From NCBI GenBank assembly GCA_023614405.1, contig CM042689.1, positions 283,657,533 through 283,721,532 of the forward strand: a stretch of DNA of 64,000 nt, given 5' to 3'. A model generated the notes under the pieces. That model was not told where the DNA came from. It did no database searches and was given only the letters and a program-made list of their open reading frames with translations. This DNA is from Avena insularis. Its lineage: Eukaryota; Streptophyta; Magnoliopsida; Poales; Poaceae. Of this stretch, positions 1-11,934 are shown in pieces. The translations under genes and the position numbers were made by a program. Within the stretch, counting starts at the first letter, position 1, and every line of letters begins with the position of its first letter.

Positions 1-501
1 GGCAGAAATCTGTCAAAACTGACCAGCAGGTGAAAACCGATTTTTTCGAAGACCTTATGTTGCTCAAATCAAAAAGTGTTGAACTAACGAAAGTGAGCTA
101 ACAACCTGGGGGATTTATTCAGACAATTATAGCTCAATCTGACATACAGAGATTTTTCCCGAATTTTTACAGTGGAGCACAAATATCTGTTTTGGGACAG
201 CAACTTCCCCAAATCTTACTTCTCTCTTATTAGAGGTTATTCTTGGCACAAAAATAAAAAAAATGATAAGGAGAGGTTATTACATAAGTAATAACTTCCA
301 ACAATCAATAAAACTATTAGGTTGTCTTCCAAGAAGTACTTTTATTTAACGCCTTTAAGTTAGGCTTGATAGTTTGAGAAGATGCTCACATAAGAAATAT
401 GAATTGAAGTAAAAGAGAGCATCAAGAAGAAAATTCAAAACACATTTAAGTCTAACCCACTTCCTATGCATAGGAATATTATAAGGAAACAAGTCATGAA
501 A

Positions 502-1009
502 TCACAAAACAATAAGCATAGGAAAGAAAATCAAGTGCAGCTTCAAAATTTTCAACACAAAGAGGGGAAACTTAATATTGTTGAGATACATAAAACCATG
601 TTTCCCTCTCTCATAATAACTTCCAGTAGCATCATGAGAAAAATTAACAATATAACTCTCACATAAAACATTATTATCATGATCCACATGCATATAATGA
701 TTATTATTCTCCACATAAGCATAGTCATTCTTATTAATCATAGTGGGAGCAAATTCAACAAAATAGCTATCATTATTATTCTCATCACCATAATCATCAA
801 ATATAGGAGGCATATTGTAACCATAATTAATTTTCTCCTCAATAGTAGGTGGACTGAAAATATCATATTCATCATTGTAATCATCATATATTGGAGGTTT
901 GGTATCATCATAAGCAATAGAATAGCTAACTTCCAAAGTTGGGGAACTAAAAAGATCATTTTCATAAAAACTAGCTTCCCCAAGCTTAGATGTTTCCATA
1001 GAATTAGCA
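502..1009 (-). pseudogene. 3' part of element A ORF, split by element B
   Basis: This ORF runs from the element B insertion point to a stop at 502-504. About 168 residues are visible here: first an acidic, Tyr/Asp/Asn-rich, low-complexity part with repeated PPxxDDY-like motifs, then a more conserved part (SYIVNFSHDAT, YYERGKHG) and a hydrophobic end rich in Leu, Ile and Phe. The first 49 codons lie at 32042-32190, and the frame is continuous once one TSD copy is discounted. It resembles the single ORF of Sabrina-type elements. Its function is unknown to me and I see no protease, RT or zinc-finger signature. The Met at 997-999 is internal, not the true start. Confidence 0.7.
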
Positions 1010-1014
1010 ATAAT
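1010..1014. repeat. Target-site duplication of element B (left copy)
   Basis: ATAAT directly precedes the TGTGGCACC end of element B. The same five bases follow its other end, GATGTTACA, at 32042-32046. A perfect 5-bp duplication flanking TG...CA termini proves a retrotransposon insertion into element A. Confidence 0.93.
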
Positions 1015-1688
1015 TGTGGCACCCCGGATTTACGGTCCGAGAATACTCGTTATGCATGCAATTCACGTTCCCATGATCAGTGAGCCGTGAGCATAACCGA
1101 CTAGTGTCATTACAACATCCATATAGTAACGAGTACAAAACTTACAGAATGGCCATTATGGAAATTACAACACAAGTAGCAGAAGTCTTCAAGCGTAGAG
1201 CCCATATCATGCCTTAACCTATAGGCAACTAACTAGGAAGACGACCTAGCTCGCATAGACGTCAGCACCTTCGTTACTTCTTAACATCTGCAATCTGGCC
1301 AAGTAAATATCCAGGGACAATGTCGGTGAGTACTTTGAATGTACTCGCAAAACCACCGAGACAAGGTAATAAGATAATGCATATTTGGCTATGGCGAGAT
1401 AGCTCTACACTATAGTTGTTTTCAGAGGAAAATCTACAATGTCATCTCTATATTTTTGGAAAATATGCCTCCTTTTTGAAAATTAGGACATCTCCACCTC
1501 CTTGTTAAAAACTTTGAAAATAGTTTTTATAGTAAAACCCTTTTTAAACATCTTCGACCATCACTAGTCAAAACCAAAATCATTCTTATCCTTCCTCGTG
1601 ACCAATTCACATCCTTTTTCTTCATCTCAACATTTCCGAAGGGTCCTCTAGCACTTGCCATTCCAACCGTCCTTGACCGTGGACATGG

Positions 1689-1735
1689 CTATTCAAATAG
1701 ATTATACTCTGCAGAGTTTGCGCACTTTACGCACA
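1689..1735 (-). other. Paired-palindrome LTR module, element B left copy
   Basis: CTATTCAAATAG (1689-1700) is followed after six bases by the perfect palindrome CTCTGCAGAG (1707-1716) and a TTTGCGCACTTTAC tail. Equivalent modules occur at 13441-13485 (B right LTR), 16073-16118 and 25481-25528 (C), 6491-6530 (D) and 34150-34190 (E). Role unknown. Confidence 0.7.
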
Positions 1736-3934
1736 TCAATACATCCGCCGAGATTACAACCACTGCCCGCTACACACGTAGACGGAGGTTCGGATAATCA
1801 AATCTAGCTTTTAATTTGTCCATCCCTAGGAAAGGCGGATTTTCCTTTTGGGTTTGTTCTCCCCGACACGAGTATGTGGCACTATGGCCTTAGTCCTCCC
1901 TGCAGCACTTCCATATACCCAAACCCTCGGCTTGGTAATATACAATTGTTGACTCCACTTCCTTCCCTACTCCTAAAACATACCGTTCGCGGGAGACCCA
2001 ATTGTTGCACCGACTCTTCCGCCGTAGCGGGTGATGGAGGCCCCAGATCCGCAGATCTGGAGTAGAGTCGACTCGGGCTTCCAGGGATTGCTCCCGTTAA
2101 GCAAGTACAAGCATCCCCGACTAAGGACAACAACTACGAGCTAAGCCCCAGCGACTAGGGTAATGTGGTTGCACAGATAAATTGTTTCGGACATTGGCGT
2201 AGAACATCCCTTCTCTTTCTCTTACTTAACTTTCTCTTCATCATTCTCATATCTTCTTTGGTAAAACTTCCACTCAGAGACGATGCCTCTTTCCAAGGCT
2301 TTTATTTTGAAAACTTTGTAGTAGGGTAGAACCCAAAATAGTTTTATCATTGAAAATCCGTAGGTTCCAAGAGGGAAGATGCTAAACATCTTAGCCTTGA
2401 TCTAAAGGGGTAAAAATAGGTGTCAATAGGTTAGGTGTCCTAAGGGACACTCATCCATAACCTGGAAGAGCCAAGTTACTCACGAACTTTTATTTAAAAC
2501 AAACCATGCATTTAATCATCAGATTTGTAAACGATATATAAAACAATTTAAACAAAGGAGTAGGTTAACATAGGAGTTCAGGAATGGTGGCTTGCCCATG
2601 ACCAGCGAGATGTCCCGTGACTTCCTTAGAATACCAGAAAACCAATAGTGTCAATAATAAGAATAACCCAATCCTTCCTTCTTCTCGGCGTCTTGCAAAC
2701 GCAACTATCGTCGTTATCGATCATACATGCAAGCAAACAGCCGACAATGAATACAAGGCATGCAAGCATCAAACCATACAACAAGTAAAGGATAAATACA
2801 TGATATACATCAATAGGATGTTGGAGGTTTGGTTTTATTGGATTGATAGAATATTTGGAGGCATTGGAAGAGGGGATCCTTTTGGGTTTAAAGTCTAGGA
2901 TTTGCCTAAGAGAAGGGTTTTTGACCCAGGGTTTGGTCTGTATGATACCATTGTATAAAAATGATACCATCAGGTAGGTATTGATAAAATGAATCCAACA
3001 AAAGTGGTTTCGCTATTTTATCAATTGCCATTGATTTATAATGGATTTTATAGTGATTAAAACTCTAGTTTTAGGAAATAATTCACCAGAACTGTTATGG
3101 AGTTCCAAAAAATATTTCCTTGGGTGATTAAGTAGTACTTAGTGGATTGATTCAAGAGGAGTTGGAATCACCTCCAAATAATTAGCATAATGCCCTTGAG
3201 AAATCCCAAAGGTAGTACTGGATGGGATTTGTATTTTTCATCATATTTAATTTACAGAAGATTTTTAGGTGATTCCAAGGACTCGTGTTAGGTACGAATA
3301 TACCTTTCTGCATAAATTGGAATCAACCTTTTTGGAGTTACAAAGCTATTGTGGTGATTTTATTAGTGAATAACCCCTGCCCAGAAGAGTTTAATTCACT
3401 AAAATTTAGTAGTTGCTAATAAAATTATGAGCTACTGGGTTTGGAATATATGGTTATGGTTGTCCAAGGGGACTTGGAATTATATCAACATCTCACTTGG
3501 TTTGACCTAGGGAAATTTCTAAAGTCAGAAAATGACTGATTTTGTTATTTTTTCTAGCAGCAAACTAGGAAGCCAAATAAGGTTGGGCACGTGGGACATG
3601 AAAGTTATGGACCATACCTTCCTGTAACAATTGGATTTACTCCATTTCGATTCGTAAAACTCCCTGGCGGAAATTATTAGTGATCTAGAAAGATCTGGGT
3701 AGATGATTTATCATCTTTAATATAAACATTGTTTTGGTACAAAACTGGTTCTGCATGTTAGGTAAAACATACAGGTGCTTGAGAAATTTTAGATCTAGTC
3801 ACTTGTATTTATTTTGCATTTTCAAAATGATTTAATCCAACAGGCTAGAAACAGATCTGGTGGAAAAACAAAAGGAAAAGGGGGGAGAAGGGGCCACCGG
3901 GCCAGATCTGCTTGGGAGTGGGCCGTTGAGGGAT

Positions 3935-6900
3935 TGTAACATCCCTAAATTCAAATTCCAAAACTCATTCATATCATCCATGCATCCATCATCATCTAGG
4001 GTTTTTCTCAAAATCACTTTAGAAATAGGAGCATTTGTGGCTCATTATTTTATGTATGAAAACCCTAGCCTTTGTGCTACTTGTTGTTGAGAAAAGTACT
4101 TTTTTTTTCTTTCATTATGGTTTAGAATCCAAACACAAGTGATTTCAAAACATTGAGCAAAGTATCAAAGCAAAATATGAATTAAAACAAATTATATGCC
4201 TATTTCATAAAGGCATAGTTTTAATTTATTTTCAAAAAGACCCAAGTGTTCTGAAGTGTTCAGATGTGTTTGACACTTATTTAAGAACAAGATTTATTGT
4301 ACAAAAGTCCTATAAAGCTTTGGATTCAAACAGATTTGAATTTGGGTTTAAAAACCATTTCTAGAAATTGTTTTAGAAAAAGAAAAGGAATTAAGAGGAA
4401 AAAAATAGCCAAACCAGCCAATCTGGCCGACCCAGCCCAACACGGCCCAGCTAGCCCAGCAACTCTCACCCCCGCGAACCATTTTTTCTTTACCCACCCC
4501 TGCACCCACCAGCTCACTGACAGAAGGGACCCACTCCCTTTTCCCTCTATCGCTGACAACCGCGGCCCACTTGAGCATCGTCGTCTCCACCCACACGACC
4601 AGTTCATCCCCAGATTAGCGCGGCCGTTTCCTGTTTAATTCGCAGCTTCAATTCGTATCAATGCTCGAGTAATTCTCGCTCACGACCAGGCTACTTAAAC
4701 CCCCTCTGCCCCCTCTCCCTTCTCCCTCAAACCCCGAATCCAGAGCGCCACCAGGCTGCGTGCATTGCTCCCTATAGCCCCGCCGTCTCCGACGAGCTGC
4801 AGCCACGATTCCGGCCACCTCCGACCACCCCTCTGCCTCTGCTTCACACGAACAGATTCCACTTGACCTCACGCATCACCCAGTACCCCTGGTTCGCAGC
4901 GCGTGACCGGAAGCGTTATAACGCAAACGACTGACCGCCACCGTCTTCAGCGTAAACTCCGACGAGCTCCAGTGGTAAGTACAGACCGCCCCAAACCTTC
5001 CCCTTCACGCACGCATCTTCGCCGTGATCTTCTGCATCTGACCATACCCTCCGTTTGCCTCCTAGTGATCTACAACATCGCCTTCGACCTCAAGCAGAAC
5101 CACCGTTGCCAGATCCAACTCCGGCGAGGAATCCACCGCAACCCTGAGCGCCCACTTGAGCACCCCCACGTCCTTGCGGTCTCGGTGAGTACCTTCCCTA
5201 TCCTCCTAGCGACCTGTATCGCCGGCGTCGCCATCGTCTGACCGTCGCCACAAGACGGTGATAAGCGCCAGATTTTGGCTTGATGATTTAGACCGTTGGA
5301 TCTGTATCGTAGGGCTAGGATAGAATTTTAAACGAAGGGGTATGCGCGCGTCTGAGCCGCCAGATCTCATTTAGATCCTGTGGTCCGCAGCGCTCTATCC
5401 AACCGAATCGGTACGCGCCAGTAGCTTAGCGACACGTGTCTGGGGTGAATTCAAAAACAGAAATTCGAATCAGATTTAGATCCAAACTTCAAACTGCTAT
5501 AACTTTTGAATGCCACGTTAGAATTTTGCAAACTTTATACCGTTGGATTCAGTGAATCAAGGCCTTTCTGTTTATGCAAAGTGTTTAACAAATAGTAACC
5601 ATTAGAATGACTTTATTTGTAGAAACATGTCTAAGGCTATTTTGAGTATGGATTTAGTTTAGTAATTTGTTTTAGGGTTAAATAAGTTTAGTTGGCAAAC
5701 TTGTGACTTGTTAAGTTTCTGTAAAATATGCACATGCTTGGTAGATTTTTCAAAATCACCACTTAGTAAATTCATGCATGCATGCATTCATATTATTTTT
5801 GATTGTATATGAATTGTGTGTAATTGTATGCTACAATTTTGTGTAGATTTTGCTAGTGATTGTGACTGTGAAGAGTGCTACTCTCCCCATTACCAAGGCA
5901 AGTGATATTTTCATGAATATTCCATTCCTATATTTTATAATAGCATTAGATATTTTTGCTAAGACAAGCATGCTACTTTTGTCAAATGATATGATGGGAA
6001 ATCCTATGTAGTTTAGAATGGTAGAGTTGCTAGAAAATTTTCCCTAAAGTTAAGTTTCCATGCCATGCTTAGCCTAGCTAATAGAAAACATGGGTGGAAT
6101 ATATATTCACACTATGGAAAAATATTCTAAGTCTGAGGACTTGTGTTTTGTTTAATAAAACAACTAAGTTAATGAATCACCTGGGTGGAATGGGACTTGT
6201 TTGGTGGTTTTTGGTTGAGTGGTTACACAAGGCCCATTTTTATGGTTTACCTTGTGTATCACACTTGTGGATTGCCACCCAGGAACAAAGAGATTTGAGA
6301 TGTCAATTGTTGAGAAAGCTTCAAGTGCAACCACTTGGAAAAATGGGCTCTGCCTTGATCATATCGGTAGCTAGAACTTAGTCTCTTGGACAGTTGGTGG
6401 TAGAGGGAATGATAGGTTGGAACGCGTCCATTTGACTAAGGAAAGGCTTCTGAAAGATCTTGTCTTGGGAAACCAAGTCTTGTGGGGAAAGTGCACCACC
6501 TCTGTAGAGTGTAAAACCTAAGTACTTAGCCATGTCCCTGGTAAAGGACAATTTGAGCATCAAGACATGGAAGCTACAAGAATCTCATCACTCCAACTTC
6601 TAAATAAAACTTGTGGGTGAACAAGGGTGAAGGACCCCAATGTCTATTGGTGGTTTCTTGGGAAGTTTTTGACAAAGAAAAACTTAATGATTTCTACTAA
6701 TAGGAAAAACCTATTTTGAGCAAAGCAAGCCAAGCTACACCTAGCAAAAATGCATATAGTAGTATAGTCCACTTAAAATATACTAAGGTATCACTTGCCA
6801 ATACTATTCCAAAGTATTGACCCTCTGTGGCTATAACTTGTGATGTTGCAGGTTACTCCGATGATGAATAGGAGTCATGAGTCTACACTCAACATGCTTG

Positions 6901-7127
6901 CCTGTGGCACATGAAGATGAAGACTTATGTTTATTTACTTATTCCATAAACTCTTGTATTAGGCCTTTGGCCCCGAGTTGTAAAAGACTATGTTTATCTC
7001 TGGAATGAATGTAATAAACGACCTTTGTATCTGTGTACTTCATCTTAAACTATGGATTCTATCATTGATCTAGGGACTAGCATTGCAATCACAGGGATCC
7101 TTTCCTTTATAAAGGAGGGGTCTAACA
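3935..7127 (+). mobile_element. Element D, solo LTR
   Basis: A 3193-bp unit starts TGTAACATCCC and ends GGGGTCTAACA. It is flanked by the perfect 5-bp duplication GGGAT (3930-3934 and 7128-7132). The uninterrupted target is seen in the other LTR of B near 29092. No internal region, PBS or second LTR is present, so this is a solo LTR left by LTR-LTR recombination. Its ends and its module at 6491-6530 place it near the B/C/E group, in plus orientation. A CT-rich leader follows a weak TATA-like site (TACTTAAA, about 4691-4698), and AATAAA occurs near 7013. The ORF at 4903-5241 (112 codons) matches nothing I recognise. Confidence 0.93.
6491..6530 (+). other. Paired-palindrome LTR module, element D
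   Basis: GTGCACCAC leads into CTCTGTAGAG (6500-6509), then GTGTAAAAC, then the perfect 12-bp palindrome CTAAGTACTTAG (6518-6529). Elements B, C and E have a different palindrome, of the CTATTCGAATAG type, at the same place. Confidence 0.65.
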
Positions 7128-7752
7128 GGGATGGATCGGCCCACCAGTTACCAACCACGCGTGCGGGGTGCAGCTGCCTCCCGGAGGGCCGACTCAGCCT
7201 GTTAACGGGGCGATGGCGAAGGGGTACGGGAGCTCCTGGCCACTGGATTAGATCTAGATCGACGACCAGGGTTCACCGTCTACCTCCTAACGGGGGTCGC
7301 GGGATGAAACCCTAGGGGAGGTCAGGGCGGACATGGGGAGGCTCACCAGAGGGTGGAGAAGGGCCGAGGAGGGGACAGGTCGACGCGGTGCACGCCGGGG
7401 GTCTCGGGGATGGGCGGAACGGGCAGTTTTAGCGTCAGGGAGGTCCTCGTACAATGACGCCCGAAGCTTGCATGTCGGAGCTTGTTGTAGATGACATTGC
7501 AGAGGGTCCTGGGTATGAACAAGGATATGGTTAGATAGATCAGAGGGAGGGGAGCAATGATAGGTAACATGTAGAGAGACAGGTAGAGGGAGGGGGACCT
7601 ATGCTTGCGAGAAGGGAGAAGGCCGAACCTTCTTGTTATTCTTCTCACGAGCAGGGCAGAGCAGGGGAGGGGAAGAGGGAGCTTTGGGGTGGAGAGTGGA
7701 GGCTGTTGGGGGCAAATGAGAGCAGAGGGGTGAGCTGGGGGTGGCCTTGGTC

Positions 7753-7761
7753 TTATAAATA
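7753..7761 (-). promoter_or_regulatory. TATA box of element B LTR (left copy)
   Basis: On the minus strand this reads TATTTATAAG. A CT-rich leader follows, as expected of an LTR core promoter. The equivalent site in the right LTR (29710-29718) is degraded to TGTTTGTAA. Confidence 0.6.
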
Positions 7762-10222
7762 GGGGAGGGTGTGGGGTGTGAGGGACCAAGTCCATTTGGA
7801 CAAGGGCAAAGGAGGGGGCTGTCCATTGGCTGCTTGGGGTGGTGCTGGGGGGTGTGGTTGGACTAGCAACTCGACCAGAGAGTGGAGGGAGGGGTGGTGT
7901 GGCTGCTGCCCTTTTTATTGCAAAGATATTTAAGACATGCCCCTCTCTCTCCCTTACAAACACTAGGGACAAAGGGGAGGGGAGCTACAGTGATAGGCTA
8001 TAGTAGGTGGTCGAGCAGAAGAGGGTGGGGCGCTGTGGAGGATTGCTTGACAAGTTTGGAGCTAGTTTGGTTTTTGTTTCAGTCAAGTTTTGCTTGGTTT
8101 ATCAATATTGATCAAATGGGGGCTTGTGAAGGAGGTTGAAAAATTTGCATTGGGAAAAGTGTGCCAATGGTACAGGTGGATAGGGGAGGTCAAATAATCT
8201 CTTCGAGATTTAAACGGGATTTTTCTAGAGATCATAACCCCATTTAAATGCACTTATTCAAAAAGTGCATAAATGGATTCTAGAAGATCATTTTATATTT
8301 TTACATTGGGTAAGCTTGGTTTCTTATGTGATATGGTCCGAAATACCATAACACACATTTGAGAATTTTATTGGGATTTATTGAGGTGTAAAAGTATTTT
8401 TAGGGAATTATTTCTTATTTCTGCCATTTAAGAAAAAGGGCAAAGAGAAATAATAAAGAATCTCAAAAATATTTTTTTTGAGTTGGAAATATGAGATATG
8501 ATATATGGGCATCAAATGTGCCTTGATTTGGCAAGGTGATTTGGAGGAAAACAAACTTTCCTTTAGAGACAAAGATTTTTAGAATTTTGCAAGATAATGA
8601 ATTTAATTTGTTGGATGATCCAAATAATTAGGGGATTTATTTGGGGATGGTTATATTCAAGGTAGATGATGTAAACTTGATTTAGGCATCAAGATCAACT
8701 TTGAATTTGAAGTAATGTGGTGAAAATGATGGAAACTAGGTTTGTGAGGATCTGGGGTTTGGTTATTTTTATGCCACCTAAACAGGGTTGGATTAAGGAG
8801 CTCAGAGTTAACCTTGGTACAAGGGTTATATGGATAGATAGACCAAGTTGTATAGATGATCATGGAAGCAAGAGTTTAGCTTGGTTGTATTTGAGGTGAT
8901 CTAGAAGGGATGGAAAACTTTGTTGAAGATACGGTTGCCATAGCATATACATTTGGTAGCCTCCTAAACCATGTGGTTTTAAAAAGCACAAGTATCCAAT
9001 GGAAACAAGTCAAGTGGGGGTTTATTGGCCATGATTAGTAGATCATAACCAAGCGAAGATTTGGTCAAGGGGAGGTGGCATATAGATGTGAGCTTCTGCC
9101 AAAGTAGGCAAGATGATAGGATTTGCAGAATAGATTATTATCTTGACTACAAAACCATCAAGGATGAGTGGGAATTAGAATGGCTTAGCCAGGGGTAAGT
9201 GTGGGCCTTGGTAGTACTAAAAATTTAATACAAGATGGTTCAAGTACATTCTCAATAATGCACATAGGTTGGGAAAGGTAGATCTCCAAAGATTGAATAT
9301 AGATAAGAAATCCAGACTTGGCCATTTTGGCAGATTTGGAGATTTTGACTAGTATGCAAGAGGGAAGCATTTGAGAGGGTGTCAAGGGTTTATCCTTTCC
9401 ATTAAGTGGTTGATGCTGAGGTATAGATTGAATATAGGGGATCCAAACTTGGATAGGGTCTTCACTAGGTTGGAAACTATAAGGGGTGATTAACTCTGGT
9501 GTGAACTGATTTGGGGATGAGAGGGTCACTTAAGTGGCTTGGGTTGATCCAGATTTCGATTCTTGGTTTGAGGTTTATGAACACAAGCAAGGATTGGGTC
9601 CTAAGGGATGAGCTACTAGATTAGCTCACTCTAGTTCCTAAGCAAACAAGGCAATCAGTAGATCAAGGCAATTCATCAACCAGCATATCAAGGCAATTCA
9701 TCTTATCACTTATCCAACTACCACTAGGGTTACCATCAAGCCTAGCTTGAGGTAAGGATGGGTATTTTGAGTTGTGTGTGCTTTGAAGTAGGATAAGTAC
9801 CATCTTGGTATCTCTACCAAGATTGAGATGAAAAGGGTTTTAGTTAAGATTTTTGGAAAACCTAGGGGTAAGAGTAGCTAGGAGTTCTGTCTTGAAAACA
9901 GAAGGAGATTTTATATAGGTCTCCATAGTTTTGTTAATAGAAACTAGCAAAGTATTTTGTTGGGTAAAATTCATCTTGTGTCAGGTTTAGAAATGCCAGA
10001 ACATTTGAGAATATGAAAGATGAGCCAAGACATCTCTTTTGTAAAATAGCTTTTGTCAATTGGTGTTGAGATAAGAAACCTATACCTTGATACATAAAAA
10101 TTTGCATGAGCACAAGCAATAAGTAAGCAAACACTGTAAAACTTAATTAAGAAAAGTTTTTGTTCCCCCCGATCGCTTCCTTTTGGGCAATAAATTAGGG
10201 TTGCTGAAATTGGGATGTTACA

Positions 10223-10240
10223 GACCTTTCCCCCTTAAAA
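10223..10240 (-). promoter_or_regulatory. Polypurine tract of element B
   Basis: On the element strand the sequence TTTTAAGGGGGAAAGGTC abuts the TGTAACATCCC start of the 3' LTR. This is the expected primer site for plus-strand DNA synthesis and confirms B's minus orientation. Confidence 0.85.
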
Positions 10241-10411
10241 TAATCTCTTCCCGAGATTAGGGAGGAGTAGGGTTCGGGTGATAACATCCGCTTAATGATT
10301 TCAGTGGTGGAAAAATATTTGGCGTTAACAAGTTTTACAATCAACCGATGTGGTTAGTTAAGGATCAGAGCCGAGCGGCTTCGGATTAGGTGGTTTAGTT
10401 TTTAAACGAAT

Positions 10412-10432
10412 GGAAAAGACACAGTCTTTTCC
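10412..10432 (-). other. Conserved internal hairpin, copy 3 of element B
   Basis: Perfect inverted repeat GGAAAAGAC / GTCTTTTCC with a three-base loop. Beside it, on the element strand, is the tag CCTAAGG. The equivalent in E is at 59157-59180. Confidence 0.75.
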
Positions 10433-10735
10433 CCTTAGGACGAGTCTAGGTAGTTTTAGCGTCGACGGGGTACTTTCTTTTTTAGGCGACATGGCGAGTT
10501 GAGTCTTCTTTATTCCTTCGCCTCATGGTCGACATTTCTCCCTTCGAGGTCTTGATGTACAGGGTGTTGACTGGGCGGTCAACCTTGGAGTGGAGGACTT
10601 TCCCGAAGTATCTTCTGATTTTTGGAGAAGTGCCGTCTGTCGTCCCTCTTGCCGGGTCAATGATTCATTTTTGGAGGGGTGGTCATCACTTAGTGCTAAC
10701 TAGTGCTTGACTCTAGGGTTCTATATGGTTTGGGC

Positions 10736-10756
10736 GGGAAAGACGCAGTCTTTCCC
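10736..10756 (-). other. Conserved internal hairpin, copy 2 of element B
   Basis: Perfect inverted repeat GGGAAAGAC / GTCTTTCCC with loop GCA, again next to the CTAAGG tag. The equivalent in E is at 58831-58852. Confidence 0.75.
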
Positions 10757-11232
10757 CCTTAGAGCAAAACTAGGGGTTCTCGATCGAGTCTTAGGCTTTC
10801 TTTATTGGAGTCGTATGCTGAGGTTGGGGAATGGCGCCACACCTTTCGTTCGGGGTGGTTATCTTCTGTCGAAGTCATCGGAATGGCTTCATGCTTTAGA
10901 CTGTCTACCGGAAAAAGGCGCCTACTGGCTTCCGGGTAGTTAGTTCTAAGCTGGTTACTGGTCCGACGGGTTGGAGGATGCCATTGGAGTTTGGCGGTCT
11001 AGGAAACCAGGTCCTTTAGAAATGGGTCATTCCGGTTTGGTCTGATGCAATGTTGTGGGTAAAACATGCAAAGAAGGATATCACCCTTGCATATCATCCA
11101 TACATTTAGCAGGTTCAAGCCGGTCGGTGGCGAAAGTGCTTAAGGGTTACAAAACAGGTATGTGCCGTAGGGCAACAAGGCACTTAGAGTTTTACAAAAC
11201 AGGTCTTGGGACGATACAGGTACCACGTTAGG

Positions 11233-11934
11233 CTAGTTGCCGCTTGCGGATAATCCAGGAGAATCCTCTTTGGCTTCATCTTCGCCTTCAGGGAGGTGGG
11301 TGGAGGATCCTTGTGTATCTTGGGGTGGCTTGAACCTCTTGAGATACTACCGAGCGGGGACACACTTCTTTCTTCCTTTGAGGATGCGGCTTCCATAGGC
11401 TTCTTCCGGTTCCTTGATTATGGCTGGATTCCTTTGCTGGACTTCTAGAGCTTCTTTGTGCTGCAGGATAGCTTGCACATGGTGAAGCTCCATTTGGGTG
11501 CGGCGGTACTCATCAACAACTGCGGTGAGAAGCTCATTTCCAGTATAACTATTACGGGCTTGCAGTTGTAGGGCGGGGTAGGTCAAGTGAGGATTTTGGG
11601 ATTTTCCGTATGAATCTAAATTTACTTTGATGTGTAGATAGAAGGTTGTGGGTTGCCTCATTTCAGGAAGGACATCCCGAATGCGAAACAATGCTTCTCT
11701 TGCCGCCATATTCAGAGCCAGCATTGGGGTTGGCATTCGAAATCCTGTGGCACGAATGGGTTCTCCTGGTACTCCATACTTTGGATGGATGGTAACTTGT
11801 CCGAGATATAGCCCGGTTTCTAGTCCTTTGTGGAGATTGAAGGTGGGAGGTTGGGTGTATCCGCAAAGCTGCAGGGAGTCCCATAGGAGCACGGGGAACC
11901 CTGCGCTTAGCCATGCTTCGTCAATGGGTTCCAT
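11233..11934 (-). pseudogene. Element B single ORF, unknown retroelement protein
   Basis: The only substantial ORF of B. It starts at ATG 11932-11934 and encodes 195 residues to an in-frame TAG at 11347-11349. The same frame then stays open for 37 more codons to TAG at 11233-11235. Visible features are an N-terminal WLSAGFPVLLWDSLQL block, GYTQPPTF, a central MPTPMLALNMAAREALFRI block, FYLHIKV, and a charged C-terminal half likely to be helical (LLTAVVDEYRRTQMELHHV) that ends in a basic and then acidic tail. I recall similar W-x3-G-x-P-x2-LW-(ED)-SL proteins in other grass retrotransposons, but know no function. There is no CCHC knuckle and no DSG, FIDD or DDE motif. It is not homologous by eye to the ORF of E, although the two elements share UTRs. 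Confidence 0.65.

Larger units (their letters stand above)
1..1014 (-). mobile_element. Element A, Athila-like LTR retrotransposon, distal part
   Basis: Left part of an LTR retrotransposon read on the minus strand. Its proximal part, with 5' LTR and primer binding site, resumes at 32042 after the insertion of element B. It holds the 3' portion of one ORF (502-1009) and about 500 bases (1-501) of AT-rich internal sequence in which I see no further coding region. The layout (LTR, PBS of the TGGCGCC type, an Asp/Asn/Tyr-rich ORF) matches my memory of Sabrina-type Athila-lineage elements of Triticeae. The family name is an inference. The other LTR lies outside the window. Confidence 0.75.
1015..10222 (-). 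repeat. 3' LTR of element B, interrupted by solo LTR D
   Basis: This LTR starts TGTGGCACCCC and ends GGGATGTTACA on the plus strand. It is colinear with 12748-15516 plus 28917-32041. It contains the paired-palindrome module (1689-1735), a hairpin GAGTACTTTGAATGTACTC (1328-1346), an AT-rich half, and a GC/CT-rich leader (7130-7900) downstream of an intact minus-strand TATA box (7753-7761). Several ORFs over 60 codons occur in the GC-rich part. Only some have open counterparts in the other LTR copy, and none resembles a known protein. Confidence 0.92.
10241..11232 (-). other. Element B internal 3' region, non-coding and conserved with element E
   Basis: No convincing ORF is present. The region aligns by eye with 58680-59290 of element E, including a block around TTCGGGAAAGTCCTCCA. 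It carries two of the three conserved hairpins (10412-10432 and 10736-10756). Their centres are about 324 bases apart, against about 325 in E. The 78-codon plus-strand ORF at 10707-10943 crosses a hairpin and is probably chance. Confidence 0.7.

Noticed and set aside
7343..7972. 209-codon minus-strand ORF in B's left LTR
   Set aside because: Pro/Ser/Leu-rich low complexity in the CT-rich leader. The other LTR copy (29299-30007) has different frame breaks. Probably untranslated leader.
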